From positions 1-64,000 of the forward strand of contig CANRKR010000001.1 in the NCBI GenBank assembly GCA_947631275.1: a DNA stretch of 64,000 nucleotides, written 5' to 3'. Of this stretch, positions 34,917-45,900 are shown piece by piece. How positions within the stretch are numbered: position 1 is the stretch's first letter; every line of letters begins with the position of its first letter. The notes under the pieces are model-generated. The model made no database searches and was not told the origin of the DNA. It saw only the letters and a program-made list of their open reading frames with translations. Made by a program: the position numbers and the translations under genes. The stretch comes from an uncultured Akkermansia sp. GTDB lineage: Bacteria; Verrucomicrobiota; Verrucomicrobiia; Verrucomicrobiales; Akkermansiaceae.

Positions 34917-37712
34917 TCATAAATGGAAGGAGACTGCCCTGCGGTTCGCGTTTACGGACGTTTCCTCTCCCACAAAATTACCTGTCAAACCACGAAAAGC
35001 ATACCTCTCACCACTCTGATTCACACGGATGAGACTCTCCAGTGCTTCCTGAGCATTAACTCCCCTTTTGCACAAAGACGTAAAGAGATGATAAAACTCA
35101 CCCTTGATATCCGTGGCGAAAACGCCTGGGTCATCCGTTCCTAGTACGACAAGAGGAGGAGCGTCCCCTTCGCACGGGTTGACTCCAAGCCACCTCAGTG
35201 AATGATGCTGTCCCATCTCCTTATATTGCCCAATACGTAAATTACTCGTGGGGAGAGTCTCCACCACAATTGATTTTTCTACCAGCTTGCACATCGCTAG
35301 TTGCTGCAGTATCGTCAAGATATCTTCAGAGAAATAATTGGAGGGAACTTCAATACGCACCTGACTTCTTTCCCAAGTTTCTCTGTCACGCTGCCATTTG
35401 ATGAGCAGCTCTATCACCTTCGGAGCCTCTCGGCAAAGGGCTTGGCAGATTCGAATTTCCTCTATCCGTTGAGGATCGACATGCCTTGTAGAAGATAAAA
35501 TCCTTCGAATGACTTCTTTTGTTAGCTGAGATTCATCGATTTTTTCCACAGGTTGTGTGTCTCTCGTGCGAGAATCATTGGTTCTCCATAAAGCTTCCTC
35601 ATACATATCCCTCAACAACAGGGGATCTAGGCAACGGAGAGCAAAAATTCGTTTCAAGAGATGAGGAGAAGGATTCAGCTCCCGAAAAATTTGATAGCCA
35701 AGCTCTCGGATATCGTTACTGAGGCGATTCACCACATGCCCCATACCCTCTCGTTGCTGCAGGATGTCCCAAGCGAAAAGCAGATTCAGCAGCCACTCCT
35801 CACGCGAGGGGGCAATTTGCATAGGCATGCTGTTGAGCCACAGCGTGGGATTCACACCCAGAGCCGTGGCGTGCCCGATGCGATCTCCTCCGCGCAGTTC
35901 GAGAAAATCTACGGCTTCGCATACGGCGCGAATACCGCTGACAAGATGACAGAAATCTTCTCCGGCATGATAGGTAGCGTGTGGAAGATTCAACTCGTAG
36001 CGTGCCTTCCTATAAGCCGGAGCAAACACATCGGGCGGCGTGTCCAGTTCATAAGCGGCGGCATCCACACCGCGAATCCATTTTAAAAGTTTAGGGTGCG
36101 CTTCCAACAGCATACGCACATTTTCTAAATCCCTTTCGTATCTTTTTCTCTGGCAATCAAAACGGATTTGATCTACTCCGGTCTTGTTGTGTTCAGCCGG
36201 TTTCCAGGAACGTTTAATGAAATGTACAACAATCGAAGGTCGTACGAGTCGGTTGCGAGTTTGCAACAACTCATCATCAATTTCTTTCAAAACTGTGTCC
36301 AACTCAGCCCTCAATCTTACATCCGGTTCTTTTCCATGATGATCATATCGGCGTGCTTCCATGCATCGAAGTAACTGCTCCTCCTCCGCTACATGATTCT
36401 CGTCTTTATAGTGACGAACATATTCCAAGTACCCCCATAGGATCGTAAGAATTTTGCGCTGAAGCTCATTTATATTGGATGTCGGCGATATTCTCAACTC
36501 AACGTAGTTGGTGACACTCTCTCTTTCGGAACCGTGCATACGCTCAAAAATTCCCCTGAAATAGCATGGCTGGGAAACGAGGAGTTTTTGCACCGAGGAG
36601 TAACGTTGGAACTGCCTGAAACCCACAAAATTGTCCCGCTGCACACAGAGCATGTAAAATTCGTTCGTAAGGAGAATGTAAAGCAGGAGCGCCCTATCGA
36701 TGAGATGATGCGGGGAGCATCTCTGCTTCTCAAGCACTTTCATCATCCATTGCAATTCTCTCATCGTATTCGGCAGCCTCTCCTTATCTCCTCCATCCCC
36801 GAGTGGTATTTCAAATAATTTCTGTGCCTTCGTCTTCTTCCACGCTTGTGGCGGTATCCTACTTAACGCAGCCAAAACTCCCTCAGGCTCTATACAAGAA
36901 GATTCCTCCTTTTCCGTCTCACTATCGCTCCATGGGATCTTTTCTTCTCGGGCATAATTGATCAAAATGTACCTAAGAGCCTTTGCTATCTCCATGTGAT
37001 CCTCCATTGCTTCCGGTGTCAGATCGCTATGAATGAACCTGTAAAGACGAGGGATCTCATCACCTTCTCTAAAATTCTCACTTTGAAGTTTCCATTCTTC
37101 ATCGGTATGATCCAAGGCGTGCAACCAACATTCTTCGGCATACGCACATAAGTTGGCGTGTACGTGCGAATCGTTCAACCCATGTCGCATGATGTAATTT
37201 TCGACTCCTTCATCGTAGGGATAAAGTTGTTTGAACTTTCGTTGTATCGGCGGGGTCGGTTGGGTATATTTTGCTTCCAGTTTCAGGTACGCCCATGCCA
37301 AGACCGGCAGTGGGGACAAGCGGCTGAGCATATTCTGCCACCAGCCGAACTTCTCCGTTTTAATGTACAACTCGTTATTGCGCACAGTGAGGTACTCATC
37401 CATTAAGCATTGCAACGACGCCAACACAATACTCGGTTTCCTATCGCTCCCTTCAGGTGCTACATATTCCCACTCGTATCGCAATTCACGGTTCTTCTGC
37501 TTTATGTAATCGTACTCGAATTTTTCCCACCTATGCTGGAACACATGGTCCGGACGTGTGCTGTTCCACCTATGAAAGTCCAGATGCACAAATTCCAGTA
37601 GAAAGTTTCTCTTCCCCAAGGTAAGCTCCGTATTTAAGGACTGCTTAAGCAACCACATAAGTAGATGCTCATTGGCTAATACGTACGCTGGTATGGTCGA
37701 AACCTCAGCCAT
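34917..37712 (-). CDS. rdrB: RdrB: adenosine-deaminase-like subunit of a RADAR anti-phage system
   Basis: A 931-residue protein with an adenosine deaminase fold spread over a much longer chain. HxH zinc ligands lie in SHVHAN (His183, His185), YHAGED with its His near 582, RIGHAT near 611, ETLPTSN, and TDDPGVF near 858-862 with the metal-binding Asp pair. Ordinary ADA enzymes are about 340 residues; the size and the adjacent 915-residue P-loop ATPase match RADAR, in which RdrB forms a large shell that deaminates adenosine or ATP during phage infection. The start is 11 nt after the rdrA stop. Catalytic residues look intact. Confidence 0.82.
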   Translation of the reverse strand: MAEVSTIPAYVLANEHLLMWLLKQSLNTELTLGKRNFLLEFVHLDFHRWNSTRPDHVFQHRWEKFEYDYIKQKNRELRYEWEYVAPEGSDRKPSIVLASLQCLMDEYLTVRNNELYIKTEKFGWWQNMLSRLSPLPVLAWAYLKLEAKYTQPTPPIQRKFKQLYPYDEGVENYIMRHGLNDSHVHANLCAYAEECWLHALDHTDEEWKLQSENFREGDEIPRLYRFIHSDLTPEAMEDHMEIAKALRYILINYAREEKIPWSDSETEKEESSCIEPEGVLAALSRIPPQAWKKTKAQKLFEIPLGDGGDKERLPNTMRELQWMMKVLEKQRCSPHHLIDRALLLYILLTNEFYMLCVQRDNFVGFRQFQRYSSVQKLLVSQPCYFRGIFERMHGSERESVTNYVELRISPTSNINELQRKILTILWGYLEYVRHYKDENHVAEEEQLLRCMEARRYDHHGKEPDVRLRAELDTVLKEIDDELLQTRNRLVRPSIVVHFIKRSWKPAEHNKTGVDQIRFDCQRKRYERDLENVRMLLEAHPKLLKWIRGVDAAAYELDTPPDVFAPAYRKARYELNLPHATYHAGEDFCHLVSGIRAVCEAVDFLELRGGDRIGHATALGVNPTLWLNSMPMQIAPSREEWLLNLLFAWDILQQREGMGHVVNRLSNDIRELGYQIFRELNPSPHLLKRIFALRCLDPLLLRDMYEEALWRTNDSRTRDTQPVEKIDESQLTKEVIRRILSSTRHVDPQRIEEIRICQALCREAPKVIELLIKWQRDRETWERSQVRIEVPSNYFSEDILTILQQLAMCKLVEKSIVVETLPTSNLRIGQYKEMGQHHSLRWLGVNPCEGDAPPLVVLGTDDPGVFATDIKGEFYHLFTSLCKRGVNAQEALESLIRVNQSGERYAFRGLTGNFVGEETSVNANRRAVSFHL

Positions 37713-37723
37713 AAATGCTTAAT

Positions 37724-40471
37724 CTACGAGATGAGTTCCTTTGCGGGTGTAGGCTTTTTTGTGTGTGCAGCATTCTTTGTAGATGTAGCCTTCTTTGTAG
37801 ATGTAGCCTTCTTTGTAGATGTAGACTTCTTTGTAGATGTAGACTTCTTTGTAGATGTAGACTTCTTTGTAGATGTAGCCTTCTTTGTAGATGCAGCCTT
37901 CTTTGTAGATGCAGCCTTCTTCGCGGGTGTAGCTTTCCCTGCGGGAGTGGACCCGATATCTATACCGAAATCCTCAGTCAGAGGGAATTTGCCAATCTTT
38001 TGTATAAAAAAGCGAGTCGCACTAGTACGTGAATTTTTTTTACTTTCTGTATATTCCACAAATTTTTTTATTGCTTTCTGAAAAACTTGCAAATACGATT
38101 TCGGTTTTATTTTCCCCGAAAAACCATGAGGAGGAAAACTAGTTTGCTGGGCAATCTTCTCAGTTACTATGTTACTAATCGCACGTAATTGATTATAAAA
38201 ATTGGACCATATTTCTGCCATTACGTGAGGACCGATATTATCATTCCTTTGCATAGTCTGTCCTTCGTCTTTTTTCATAGTTAGATACCATTCTGTTATA
38301 TCCTTCATTATAGATAGAATGGTCGTGGACTTGACCCCTTTTGGCCAGAAAAATTCGTTATCTATTTCTATTATTTCATCATTTTCAATGTTTTTGGTCC
38401 TATCCTCGATTTGCCATTCTGGACAGCTACACGATTTAATAGGTGTGTATGATTTGGTTAAATCAAAGAGCTCATTGATGGCCTTTTTTTTGAACTCGTT
38501 TTCATTATTTTTGCATGACTTCATCGTCCGATCGCAACATTCAACGCTGCGGAGTATGTATGCCAGATAGCTATAAATAGATATGTAGTAACTGTTGTCG
38601 CGCGTGTCTGATTTATTCATGCTGACAATCAGAGACAAGGATTTTTTATATTCGGAAACAGACTTGTCTTTTTTTGATATGTACATATTGATTTTTTTTA
38701 TTAGTTTTGAATTGTGTATTCTAATGATGCCCGAATGAACATGATATCCATCTGAGTCCCGACACCAAATCATATTAGCATGTCGAGCCCAACGCGAAGG
38801 ACTTTGCCAATTTCCAACACGAAGGTATTCTTCGAAGCTTTTTCGCAAATCCTTTTGAGTTTCGAATACAGAATCGCCACTGTTCCCTGCGCTTTTAAAT
38901 TGTGCCAAAGCCTTCGCATATAGAGCCACTGAAGCGGGTCCATAAAATAAATAGGATAAAAAACCTTTGAGATCCTTAACATACCTCTTAAAATTTGCTG
39001 CTAGGACAAGCGTTAAAAATCTATACCTGGAATCTTTATCAACATCATTAGACAAATAAAACCCATGTTCCAAGTCTCCCGTATCTTGGCAAAGACGCAG
39101 AAGCAAAGCGTAATAAGCCCGTCCATCATCCGAGTCTAGGGCTTCATAATTGTAGGACCAGTCCGGCAATTGATCACGTAAAGAGCGATTTAAAGCTGTC
39201 CTAACAAGGAACTGTATATGCTCCTTACTCTTTCTTATTCTCTCAATGTCACTTTTTGTCGTGCGTTGTTTTTGCCCTTTTTGAAGATTAATTTCCTTCA
39301 ACCTTTCCCATATTTCTTCTCGTATCCAATAGTCTAAAATCTGAATAATGTTACGGAGAGGAAGAGATAAAAATGTATTTGCATATGCCTCCGCTTCATC
39401 ATATTCTATACTTATGGCATTATGAAATATGTCTTCTAGTTTGTCTTTCAAAAGAGTAGTGTCATTCCTACTCTTTAGTTTTATATTGACGGGGTTCCTC
39501 TTATGTGATAGAGTATACAGACTCCTTAATTCAAACTGCTGTTTCAAAGGAAAAAGTTTTGCAAAGTACTGAGCCGCATGAGACACGATATAACTGAGTC
39601 GTTCCTCCTTCCCTTGCTCGTCACATTTGTGATATTTGTAATCATACTCTTTAAAAAATCGCTCTCGCACACGCTCAATATTAATAGTCCGATCCCCTGC
39701 CATCAAGACAGTCAAATACTCGTTGGATATAAAAAGTCTCAAATTTTCAAGCACATTGTAACATTGCTCAGTTCGTATATCGATATCGTCAACAACAAGA
39801 ACGAAGGCATCAACGCCATACAATCCGCATAGAAGCTTCATACACTCCTCGAAATTTTTCTTAATCTCCTTGTTCATCTCCGGATCATCGATGCGTAAAT
39901 TGGCAGCTCTATGTTCACTCAACCCGCTCAACGCCTCGCGTTCCTGCGAAAATCGCACGATGGCCTTGTCAAGCTTCTGCATTACACTTTGAAGCATCAA
40001 TACATCATCATATTTGGGAGAGTACCGCTTGGTATTCTCAGAAAACTCTTCCACCTTTGTCTTGATCGCAGCTACAACCTCAATGAAAAAATCTGCAGGG
40101 ACACCGAAGGATTCGGAAGGGTCGTACCAGTGTAGAAATTTGATATTCATGCCATTACGATCACCATTCTCCAATTTTTTCACCACTTGTCTCAGGAAGG
40201 TCGTTTTCCCGCTTCCTCGTTTTCCAGTGATTAAATAATTGATTGGGAACTCATCATTCTCTATGAGCCCTTTGATAACCGAGTCAGACCTTTTCCCTTC
40301 TCTCCTCTGTTTTGCTAGTGATACACCTTCGTGTATCAGGTTGACAATTTTGTTAAGGAGCTGTTTATGAATCACTCCAAGAATTTCTTCTTTATTTACT
40401 ATGCTCGAAGTCAAATCTTCACAGTCCAGTATGACTACGTTTTCGGTTTCTTGTCTTTTGGTATTCATCAT
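37724..40471 (-). CDS. rdrA: RdrA: P-loop ATPase subunit of a RADAR anti-phage system
   Basis: A 915-residue STAND/AAA-like ATPase. Walker A GKRGSGKT at 83-90, Walker B with FVLVVDDID at about 223-231 and a sensor-like LTVLMAGD follow. The gene pairs with rdrB downstream (11-nt gap), as in RADAR, where a ring of RdrA activates RdrB. The C-terminal 65 or so residues are an unusual low-complexity Lys/Thr/Ser/Ala tail (STKKAT/STKKST units) from eight 18-bp tandem repeats. Base composition is clearly more AT-rich than the core genes, suggesting transfer. No third RADAR accessory gene is evident. It lies 35 nt after a glycosyltransferase stop, inside the glycan operon. Confidence 0.8.
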   Translation of the reverse strand: MMNTKRQETENVVILDCEDLTSSIVNKEEILGVIHKQLLNKIVNLIHEGVSLAKQRREGKRSDSVIKGLIENDEFPINYLITGKRGSGKTTFLRQVVKKLENGDRNGMNIKFLHWYDPSESFGVPADFFIEVVAAIKTKVEEFSENTKRYSPKYDDVLMLQSVMQKLDKAIVRFSQEREALSGLSEHRAANLRIDDPEMNKEIKKNFEECMKLLCGLYGVDAFVLVVDDIDIRTEQCYNVLENLRLFISNEYLTVLMAGDRTINIERVRERFFKEYDYKYHKCDEQGKEERLSYIVSHAAQYFAKLFPLKQQFELRSLYTLSHKRNPVNIKLKSRNDTTLLKDKLEDIFHNAISIEYDEAEAYANTFLSLPLRNIIQILDYWIREEIWERLKEINLQKGQKQRTTKSDIERIRKSKEHIQFLVRTALNRSLRDQLPDWSYNYEALDSDDGRAYYALLLRLCQDTGDLEHGFYLSNDVDKDSRYRFLTLVLAANFKRYVKDLKGFLSYLFYGPASVALYAKALAQFKSAGNSGDSVFETQKDLRKSFEEYLRVGNWQSPSRWARHANMIWCRDSDGYHVHSGIIRIHNSKLIKKINMYISKKDKSVSEYKKSLSLIVSMNKSDTRDNSYYISIYSYLAYILRSVECCDRTMKSCKNNENEFKKKAINELFDLTKSYTPIKSCSCPEWQIEDRTKNIENDEIIEIDNEFFWPKGVKSTTILSIMKDITEWYLTMKKDEGQTMQRNDNIGPHVMAEIWSNFYNQLRAISNIVTEKIAQQTSFPPHGFSGKIKPKSYLQVFQKAIKKFVEYTESKKNSRTSATRFFIQKIGKFPLTEDFGIDIGSTPAGKATPAKKAASTKKAASTKKATSTKKSTSTKKSTSTKKSTSTKKATSTKKATSTKNAAHTKKPTPAKELIS
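37773..37916 (-). repeat. Eight 18-bp tandem repeats encoding the RdrA Lys-rich tail
   Basis: The plus-strand unit TTCTTTGTAGATGTAGCC, with GAC/GCAGCC variants, is repeated eight times without spacers; a degenerate ninth copy follows. Each unit adds six residues in frame (STKKxT-like), so copy number changes tail length without breaking the gene. Confidence 0.9.
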
Positions 40472-40506
40472 TTCTTGAGGGATGTTAAGGTTTCGTCTGT
40501 ATCAAC

Positions 40507-42090
40507 TCAGCGTTTTGTGTTCGTTTCAATGCTATGGAAATGGGGAGAGGGAAGAGTTATTGCTATCAATTTCACATCCATGAAAGCACGTCCGTTTCGG
40601 AGGGAATCCCATAATACTTTTGTCAAGTCGGAGCCTGATTCAACGTGCAGAAGGGAAGCAATCCGCCCTGCGGGGACGTGCTCTCTTATCAACGTTTCCT
40701 GTGTCGCATTTTGAACGACAAAATGCACTTTGGAGGCTTCCTCCTGAACAATTTCCTGTAACCGTTGTTTGCCGGAATCCCGGGAAGCCGTCAGGTCAAA
40801 AACGCAGCACACCCGCTGGGAGTCTCGCATCGAAATCTTGTTCCTGATGTAACTCAAATAGAATAACACAGAATCTGATAATGAAGGCTCTGCGGATATG
40901 GGAATCCCCATGATAGAACGCCTTTTGTATCCCCCTGTAAATTTGATTTTCTCATACGGGATGCCCAGGATCTGCTTCACTTCCCGCTCCGAAGAATAAC
41001 GATGCTTCCACAAAGGAACTCCCAGAAAGCGGAATTGTATCGCGTTAGAGCTTATCCGCATACCAGACAGGCGTTTCGCTTGCAGAATCCGGCAGACCGC
41101 CTCGTAGTTGTGATTGCTGATAAAGTGTGCGATAAAATAATACGGAGGGGAATACCTTTTCAGGAATTCCTGCACAGCAGGGTCGTTGTCAAAGTGATTC
41201 TTGATATATTGCTTGATGAAATCGAAGAAAAAGCGCTTCTTTTCTTCACCCGTGACGCCATACGTCTTCAGGTGCCATATATAGGAAAACAGGATCACAG
41301 CTCTGAAGCCTGTCTCGCAGGAGGAAAACGCCGGGTATTGCCGACATCTCTCGAAGGAGTATTCGTACGCTTGGATGACACAGGACAAATCTTCCCCTTT
41401 CGTCAACCTCGTGTTTCCCCTGCGGTTGTAACGATAGGAATAGTAAGCCTTGTTATGCACCATCATCCGATCAGCAGCTATAGCAACCTCATAGGCAAAG
41501 CTCGCATCGTTTGTGTTTTGAATCGTCTGGAAACGAATCTGGTTTTTGATCAAAAATTCTCTTCGATATATTTTGTTGAAAGGATAAACAATCAAGCCCC
41601 ATATAAAATCTCCTAAATCTCTCGCATTGAAAATTTTACCCCTAAGGAAATCATTAACAAACAACTTCGAAAAAGGTCCCTCATAACTCTTTCTTTGTCC
41701 GGAATCGTTATAAAAGCCGCAGAGGAGGACATCTAATCCGTACTCTTGAGCAAGAGCGTAGAGTTCCTCGAGCATGGTCGCATCACAGTAATCGTCCGGG
41801 TCGAAAAACACAACCCATTCGCCCACGGCATGGTCAAACCCTGTATTACGTGCGGAGCCGGCAAATGAATGCTCATCCTGGAAGAGCCGGATGCGAGCAT
41901 CTTTTGCCATGAACTCGCGGATAATGCCCACCGATGCATCCGAAGAGCCATCATCCACACAAATAACCTCAAACTCCCGCAGGGTCTGGTTCAGCAGACA
42001 AGACAGCGAATGCTTCAGGTAAGCTGCCACATTGTAAACGGGCAGAATAATTGAAACTTTCGGAGTAGATGGAAGATTATTCGGAATCAT
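40507..42090 (-). CDS. GT2 family glycosyltransferase
   Basis: A 527-residue cytosolic or membrane-associated transferase. The N-terminal GT-A domain shows VSIILPVYN, VDDGSSDAS and FFDPDDY (DxD-like) within the first 110 residues. The C-terminal half (about 320-527) is not a recognised domain and contains an ILGIPYEKIKFTGGYKR-type segment like those of other surface-glycan proteins. Sugar donor unknown. It lies 70 nt after the methyltransferase-like gene. Confidence 0.8.
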   Translation of the reverse strand: MIPNNLPSTPKVSIILPVYNVAAYLKHSLSCLLNQTLREFEVICVDDGSSDASVGIIREFMAKDARIRLFQDEHSFAGSARNTGFDHAVGEWVVFFDPDDYCDATMLEELYALAQEYGLDVLLCGFYNDSGQRKSYEGPFSKLFVNDFLRGKIFNARDLGDFIWGLIVYPFNKIYRREFLIKNQIRFQTIQNTNDASFAYEVAIAADRMMVHNKAYYSYRYNRRGNTRLTKGEDLSCVIQAYEYSFERCRQYPAFSSCETGFRAVILFSYIWHLKTYGVTGEEKKRFFFDFIKQYIKNHFDNDPAVQEFLKRYSPPYYFIAHFISNHNYEAVCRILQAKRLSGMRISSNAIQFRFLGVPLWKHRYSSEREVKQILGIPYEKIKFTGGYKRRSIMGIPISAEPSLSDSVLFYLSYIRNKISMRDSQRVCCVFDLTASRDSGKQRLQEIVQEEASKVHFVVQNATQETLIREHVPAGRIASLLHVESGSDLTKVLWDSLRNGRAFMDVKLIAITLPSPHFHSIETNTKR

Positions 42091-42160
42091 GCCGTACGGA
42101 TGTTTGCCTCGTCGATGTTTATTTCTTTACATTCTGCGGAAGCTTCGTTCCTATCAGGGT

Positions 42161-42955
42161 TCACAGGTAGCCAGCAAAGGAGCGGCTCGCACTCACGATG
42201 TAGGCTTGTCTCTTAATGCCAAAGCGTTCAAAGGTTTGAAAAGCGATCGATTTTTTCCTCAATGCTGCTTGTGTCCTTTTGATTGTATTTTTCTCTCCCA
42301 CACGCTCAGCATCGTCAAAAATAATCACGAAATCCTCTGCCAAATTCCCATGTCCGATCAAATCCACCACGTTGGAGCGCGGCAGATTCTTTCCTCCTCC
42401 CACAGGACCATCCACAATAATCAAATCAAACTTTTGGTCTCCCACCAGTTCCAACAAGCCTGCATATTTGTCATTCCTCTTGCGTCGGTACTCAAAATAT
42501 TCTAAATCGAGGTGGTTGACACAGATGTGCTCATGCTTCGGCAACTCCGGCTGATAAATCTTGATCCAATCGAGGCTGTGCTCGCATACGTTGAGGTAAG
42601 CCTCGGGATTTTTGTACGCAATGTACTGCGTCGTCAACTTCGTCGTCTGCCCCAAACCGAACTCAAGGATGTTTCGTGGCTCAATCTTGTCCAGGATGCG
42701 GAACAACAGGTAGATAAAGCTGTAATTGGCTGCCCAGTTGTGCAAGTCAAAAGTCCGGTTCTTCACCCATGAGCTTTCCTCCATACCGTCATGCAAGAGA
42801 TGAGCGTAATTCAATTCCTTCAGCTCGTTGTAGCAAAGATCCAGCTTCTGCTCCACGGCAGCGAGCCGTTGCTCGTGCCGGCGAGCTAACTCCAGCAAAG
42901 TTGCCTGTTTTTCCTCGGAAGAGCTGATGCTTCCTTTTAATGGATTATTTTGCAT
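42161..42955 (-). CDS. SAM-methyltransferase-like protein with N-terminal coiled coil
   Basis: A 264-residue protein. The first 60 or so residues form a charged helical coiled coil (HEQRLAAVEQKLDLCYNEL). A Rossmann-like region follows with ILEFGLGQTTKL and LIIVDGPVGGG, as in class I methyltransferase-like glycan proteins. Probably modifies a sugar or lipid-linked glycan; the activity is unproven. The gene's 5' end overlaps the large GT2 gene by 11 nt. Confidence 0.6.
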   Translation of the reverse strand: MQNNPLKGSISSSEEKQATLLELARRHEQRLAAVEQKLDLCYNELKELNYAHLLHDGMEESSWVKNRTFDLHNWAANYSFIYLLFRILDKIEPRNILEFGLGQTTKLTTQYIAYKNPEAYLNVCEHSLDWIKIYQPELPKHEHICVNHLDLEYFEYRRKRNDKYAGLLELVGDQKFDLIIVDGPVGGGKNLPRSNVVDLIGHGNLAEDFVIIFDDAERVGEKNTIKRTQAALRKKSIAFQTFERFGIKRQAYIVSASRSFAGYL

Positions 42956-45900
42956 GGTAGATTATTTTCTCAATTATGTCTGTTAGCACATCAATATTCT
43001 CTGAAATCACTTCCGAAGTCGGGTTGAGTTTCAAGATTATTCCCTTCAATTCTTCTCGAGAGTAGGGATGCGTCTGTCGTTCATATTCGACCCATACCTC
43101 TTGTCCGTCTTTCACGGGCATTTCATAGTACCACGGTTTGTCGTGCCACACCGCAATAGGTGAGGAGAGAATCTCCTTTCCGTCAATTTTGATGGATTTA
43201 TAGTCAATCCATACCGGGAACCTGTTGCCTTCAAATCGCATGTCAGGTCCCCGAAAATTAATTGAAAGCTTTCCGTTTTGAATGACAGAAATCTTTATTT
43301 TTCCCTCGCTCGCTGCGCTTGTCAGAACTCTCCCCTCGCCCTGTGTATTCCTGAACCAGCTTGGGGAGGTGATCTTACTACCCTGAGCTTCAATTGTAAC
43401 GGTGTTATCCTTATTCCCTAGGTTCTTTATATCTACGCGCAAGACATCCATTCTTGCCCAAATATATCGACCGAGACGACGAGTCAAGGCTTTGTAATTA
43501 AGCAAAACACGAGGTAACGATAGGAAAGCTATAAGGAGATGGGCATCTAAGTAACTCGAAAAATGACAAGAAGTCTTACCGTATTTAGCAATTAATTTCT
43601 TTATTGCCAAATCATATGTCTTCTCTTCTGTTTCTCTCCTATGAGCATGGTACATATTTAGGCACCGTACCAGATAATCTTTTTTGTAGTTGTTGTAAAT
43701 TAGTCCATCAATATGAATATTTTTTAAATATCCCAACACTATATCCGTTACCTCAAAGAAATCCACAAAATGTTTGTTCAAATTCTGCGATGTAGAATCC
43801 TTACGAATCCTTCGTCTGTAATACTCTTCGGAATCAATAGAAACCCGAGCAGCCTTCGTCAAAGATTTCACCAAAAACACATCGTCTCCATAATGTAAAC
43901 TGGGAGGAAATTCGACGTTATATTTTTTGAGGAAGGCGTTCCGATACAGCGTTAAACATGGACTCACCGGTATTTTGCATGCGTTCTCTTTAAGACTTCG
44001 CAAACTAAATATCTTTTTTCCTTTCAAGGACGATAATATTGCTCCATGTGTCCAGTAGGAATTTTCCTGCCTGACTCGGGGCGTCTCTGTAAAATCGTAC
44101 CCTGAAAAACACAGCATGTCTAAATCATTTCCTCTTGCATTTTTATATAATTTCTCGCAAGTATCTTCCCTGATTAAGTCATCGGAATCGACGAACTGAA
44201 CGTACTCCCCGCGTGCTAATTTCAACGCCGTATTCCGAGAGCAGGCCAGTCCCTGATTTTTCTGATTCATCAGGATAACTCGCCTATCTTTTTGGGCATA
44301 CTCCTCCAAAATCTCCAAGGAGCCATCGGTAGAACCGTCGTTGACACAAATAATTTCTATCTCTTTGAGAGTTTGATGGACAATGCTATCCATACAATCT
44401 TGCAAATACTTTTCAGCATTGAAGACACATACAATAATTGAGATTTTTTTCTTGTTAAATCTGTCCAGAAAAAAGTTGAGCGGTTTGTTGTCGGTGTTGT
44501 ACAAGTTTCCACTATGGCTCAATTGTGAGAAGTGGAAATAGTCATCGGGTGTGTAATTTTCAACAAAAGAATATAACAAATTAAGGACGGCTTCTTTATC
44601 CAAGAGCACGTCGTCCTCGGGAAAATGTTGAGCAAACTTCTTGGCGAACCCTAAAATGCCCCCTGCCATTTTTGAATAAATGTCACATCTTTCCCGTTCG
44701 AGAGTAGAACAATCTGTAAATACCGGTCGGTTATTGCTCAGCATGTTAACAGGGGCTGTGGGCGCAGAGATTAATGTTTCCACTAAGAAATTAATTCCCT
44801 CCACTCGATGAGGACGACCCCAAATTGCATGATACGGGATTTTGTCATCTTCTGTCTTGTTGGCCAACCAATATATTCCTCTCAGCGTTTTTCCGTTGAG
44901 CAGGTTCGTCAAATACTTTTGTGCCGTACAATTTATTGTTGTTAAATCAACAAGACCTATGACTTTACCGCGTATACCTTGGTTGTCTAAGTATGATCGA
45001 TACTGTTCACTTGCATCCGATGCATTTAAGTTTTTAATCAACCCTCTTGAAGCATAGATGTAATGCGTTTTTACAGGCTTCTCTGAAAGGAGATTGTAAA
45101 CTTTTTCTAAAATGTATCCGTCTCTGGCGATAAATAACAATTCTTCGATGCCGTGTTCCTTTATGTTTCTCTCGACAAATTGAGTCATCAGAACAGCTAT
45201 CGGACCGCCAAGAGCGTATCCTATATTATACCAATAATCTCTCGGGGATATGCACCTGAGCAGAGATAGTAAAACTGAAACGGATAATGAGTTTTTTCTA
45301 TTTGCATAGCTTGTTATATATGGCTCAATTGCATTGCTTTTATATCTTCTTAGAAAAAAAGCCTTAATGCCTAACCCTTTCGGCACAAGCCAATCTGATT
45401 GTTCGTTGTCACCGACATGAAACAATTCACTTGGTTTAATTTTTAAATCATCACATACATATTTAAACAGGTTCCCGGTTCTCTTTGTCTTCTTGACTTC
45501 ACTTGACAAGTAAATTTTATCGTAGCCTTCAATCCCCCTTTCACTTAAAATGTCAGAAATAACAGACCTGCTCAAATACATATCTGACGTCAGCACGATT
45601 TTTGTCCCGGCTTTTCTAAAATAATCAAAAAGGTACTTAGTTTTTTCGTTTACAAAGAGCTTTTCTTTTTCTAGCTCTACTTCTTTTTGCATCAAAAATT
45701 GCACATCTGAAGGCATCAAGGCATATATATCGCCCAATGTGATTTCTTCTCCTTCTTTAATTTTTGTACGTGCAAGCTTTTCCGCGTTCATTCTTATTCC
45801 TGCAAAATCCTTCTTGACATACTTTTCCTCCAGATGCAGGAATAAGTCAGAAGGCTTATTGTAAGGTCTGAACAACAACGTGTCAAATATGTCAAAAGAA

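Noticed and set aside
37773-37916. CRISPR-like array
   Set aside because: The 18-bp repeats are contiguous without spacers and are coding in frame in rdrA; no cas genes are present.
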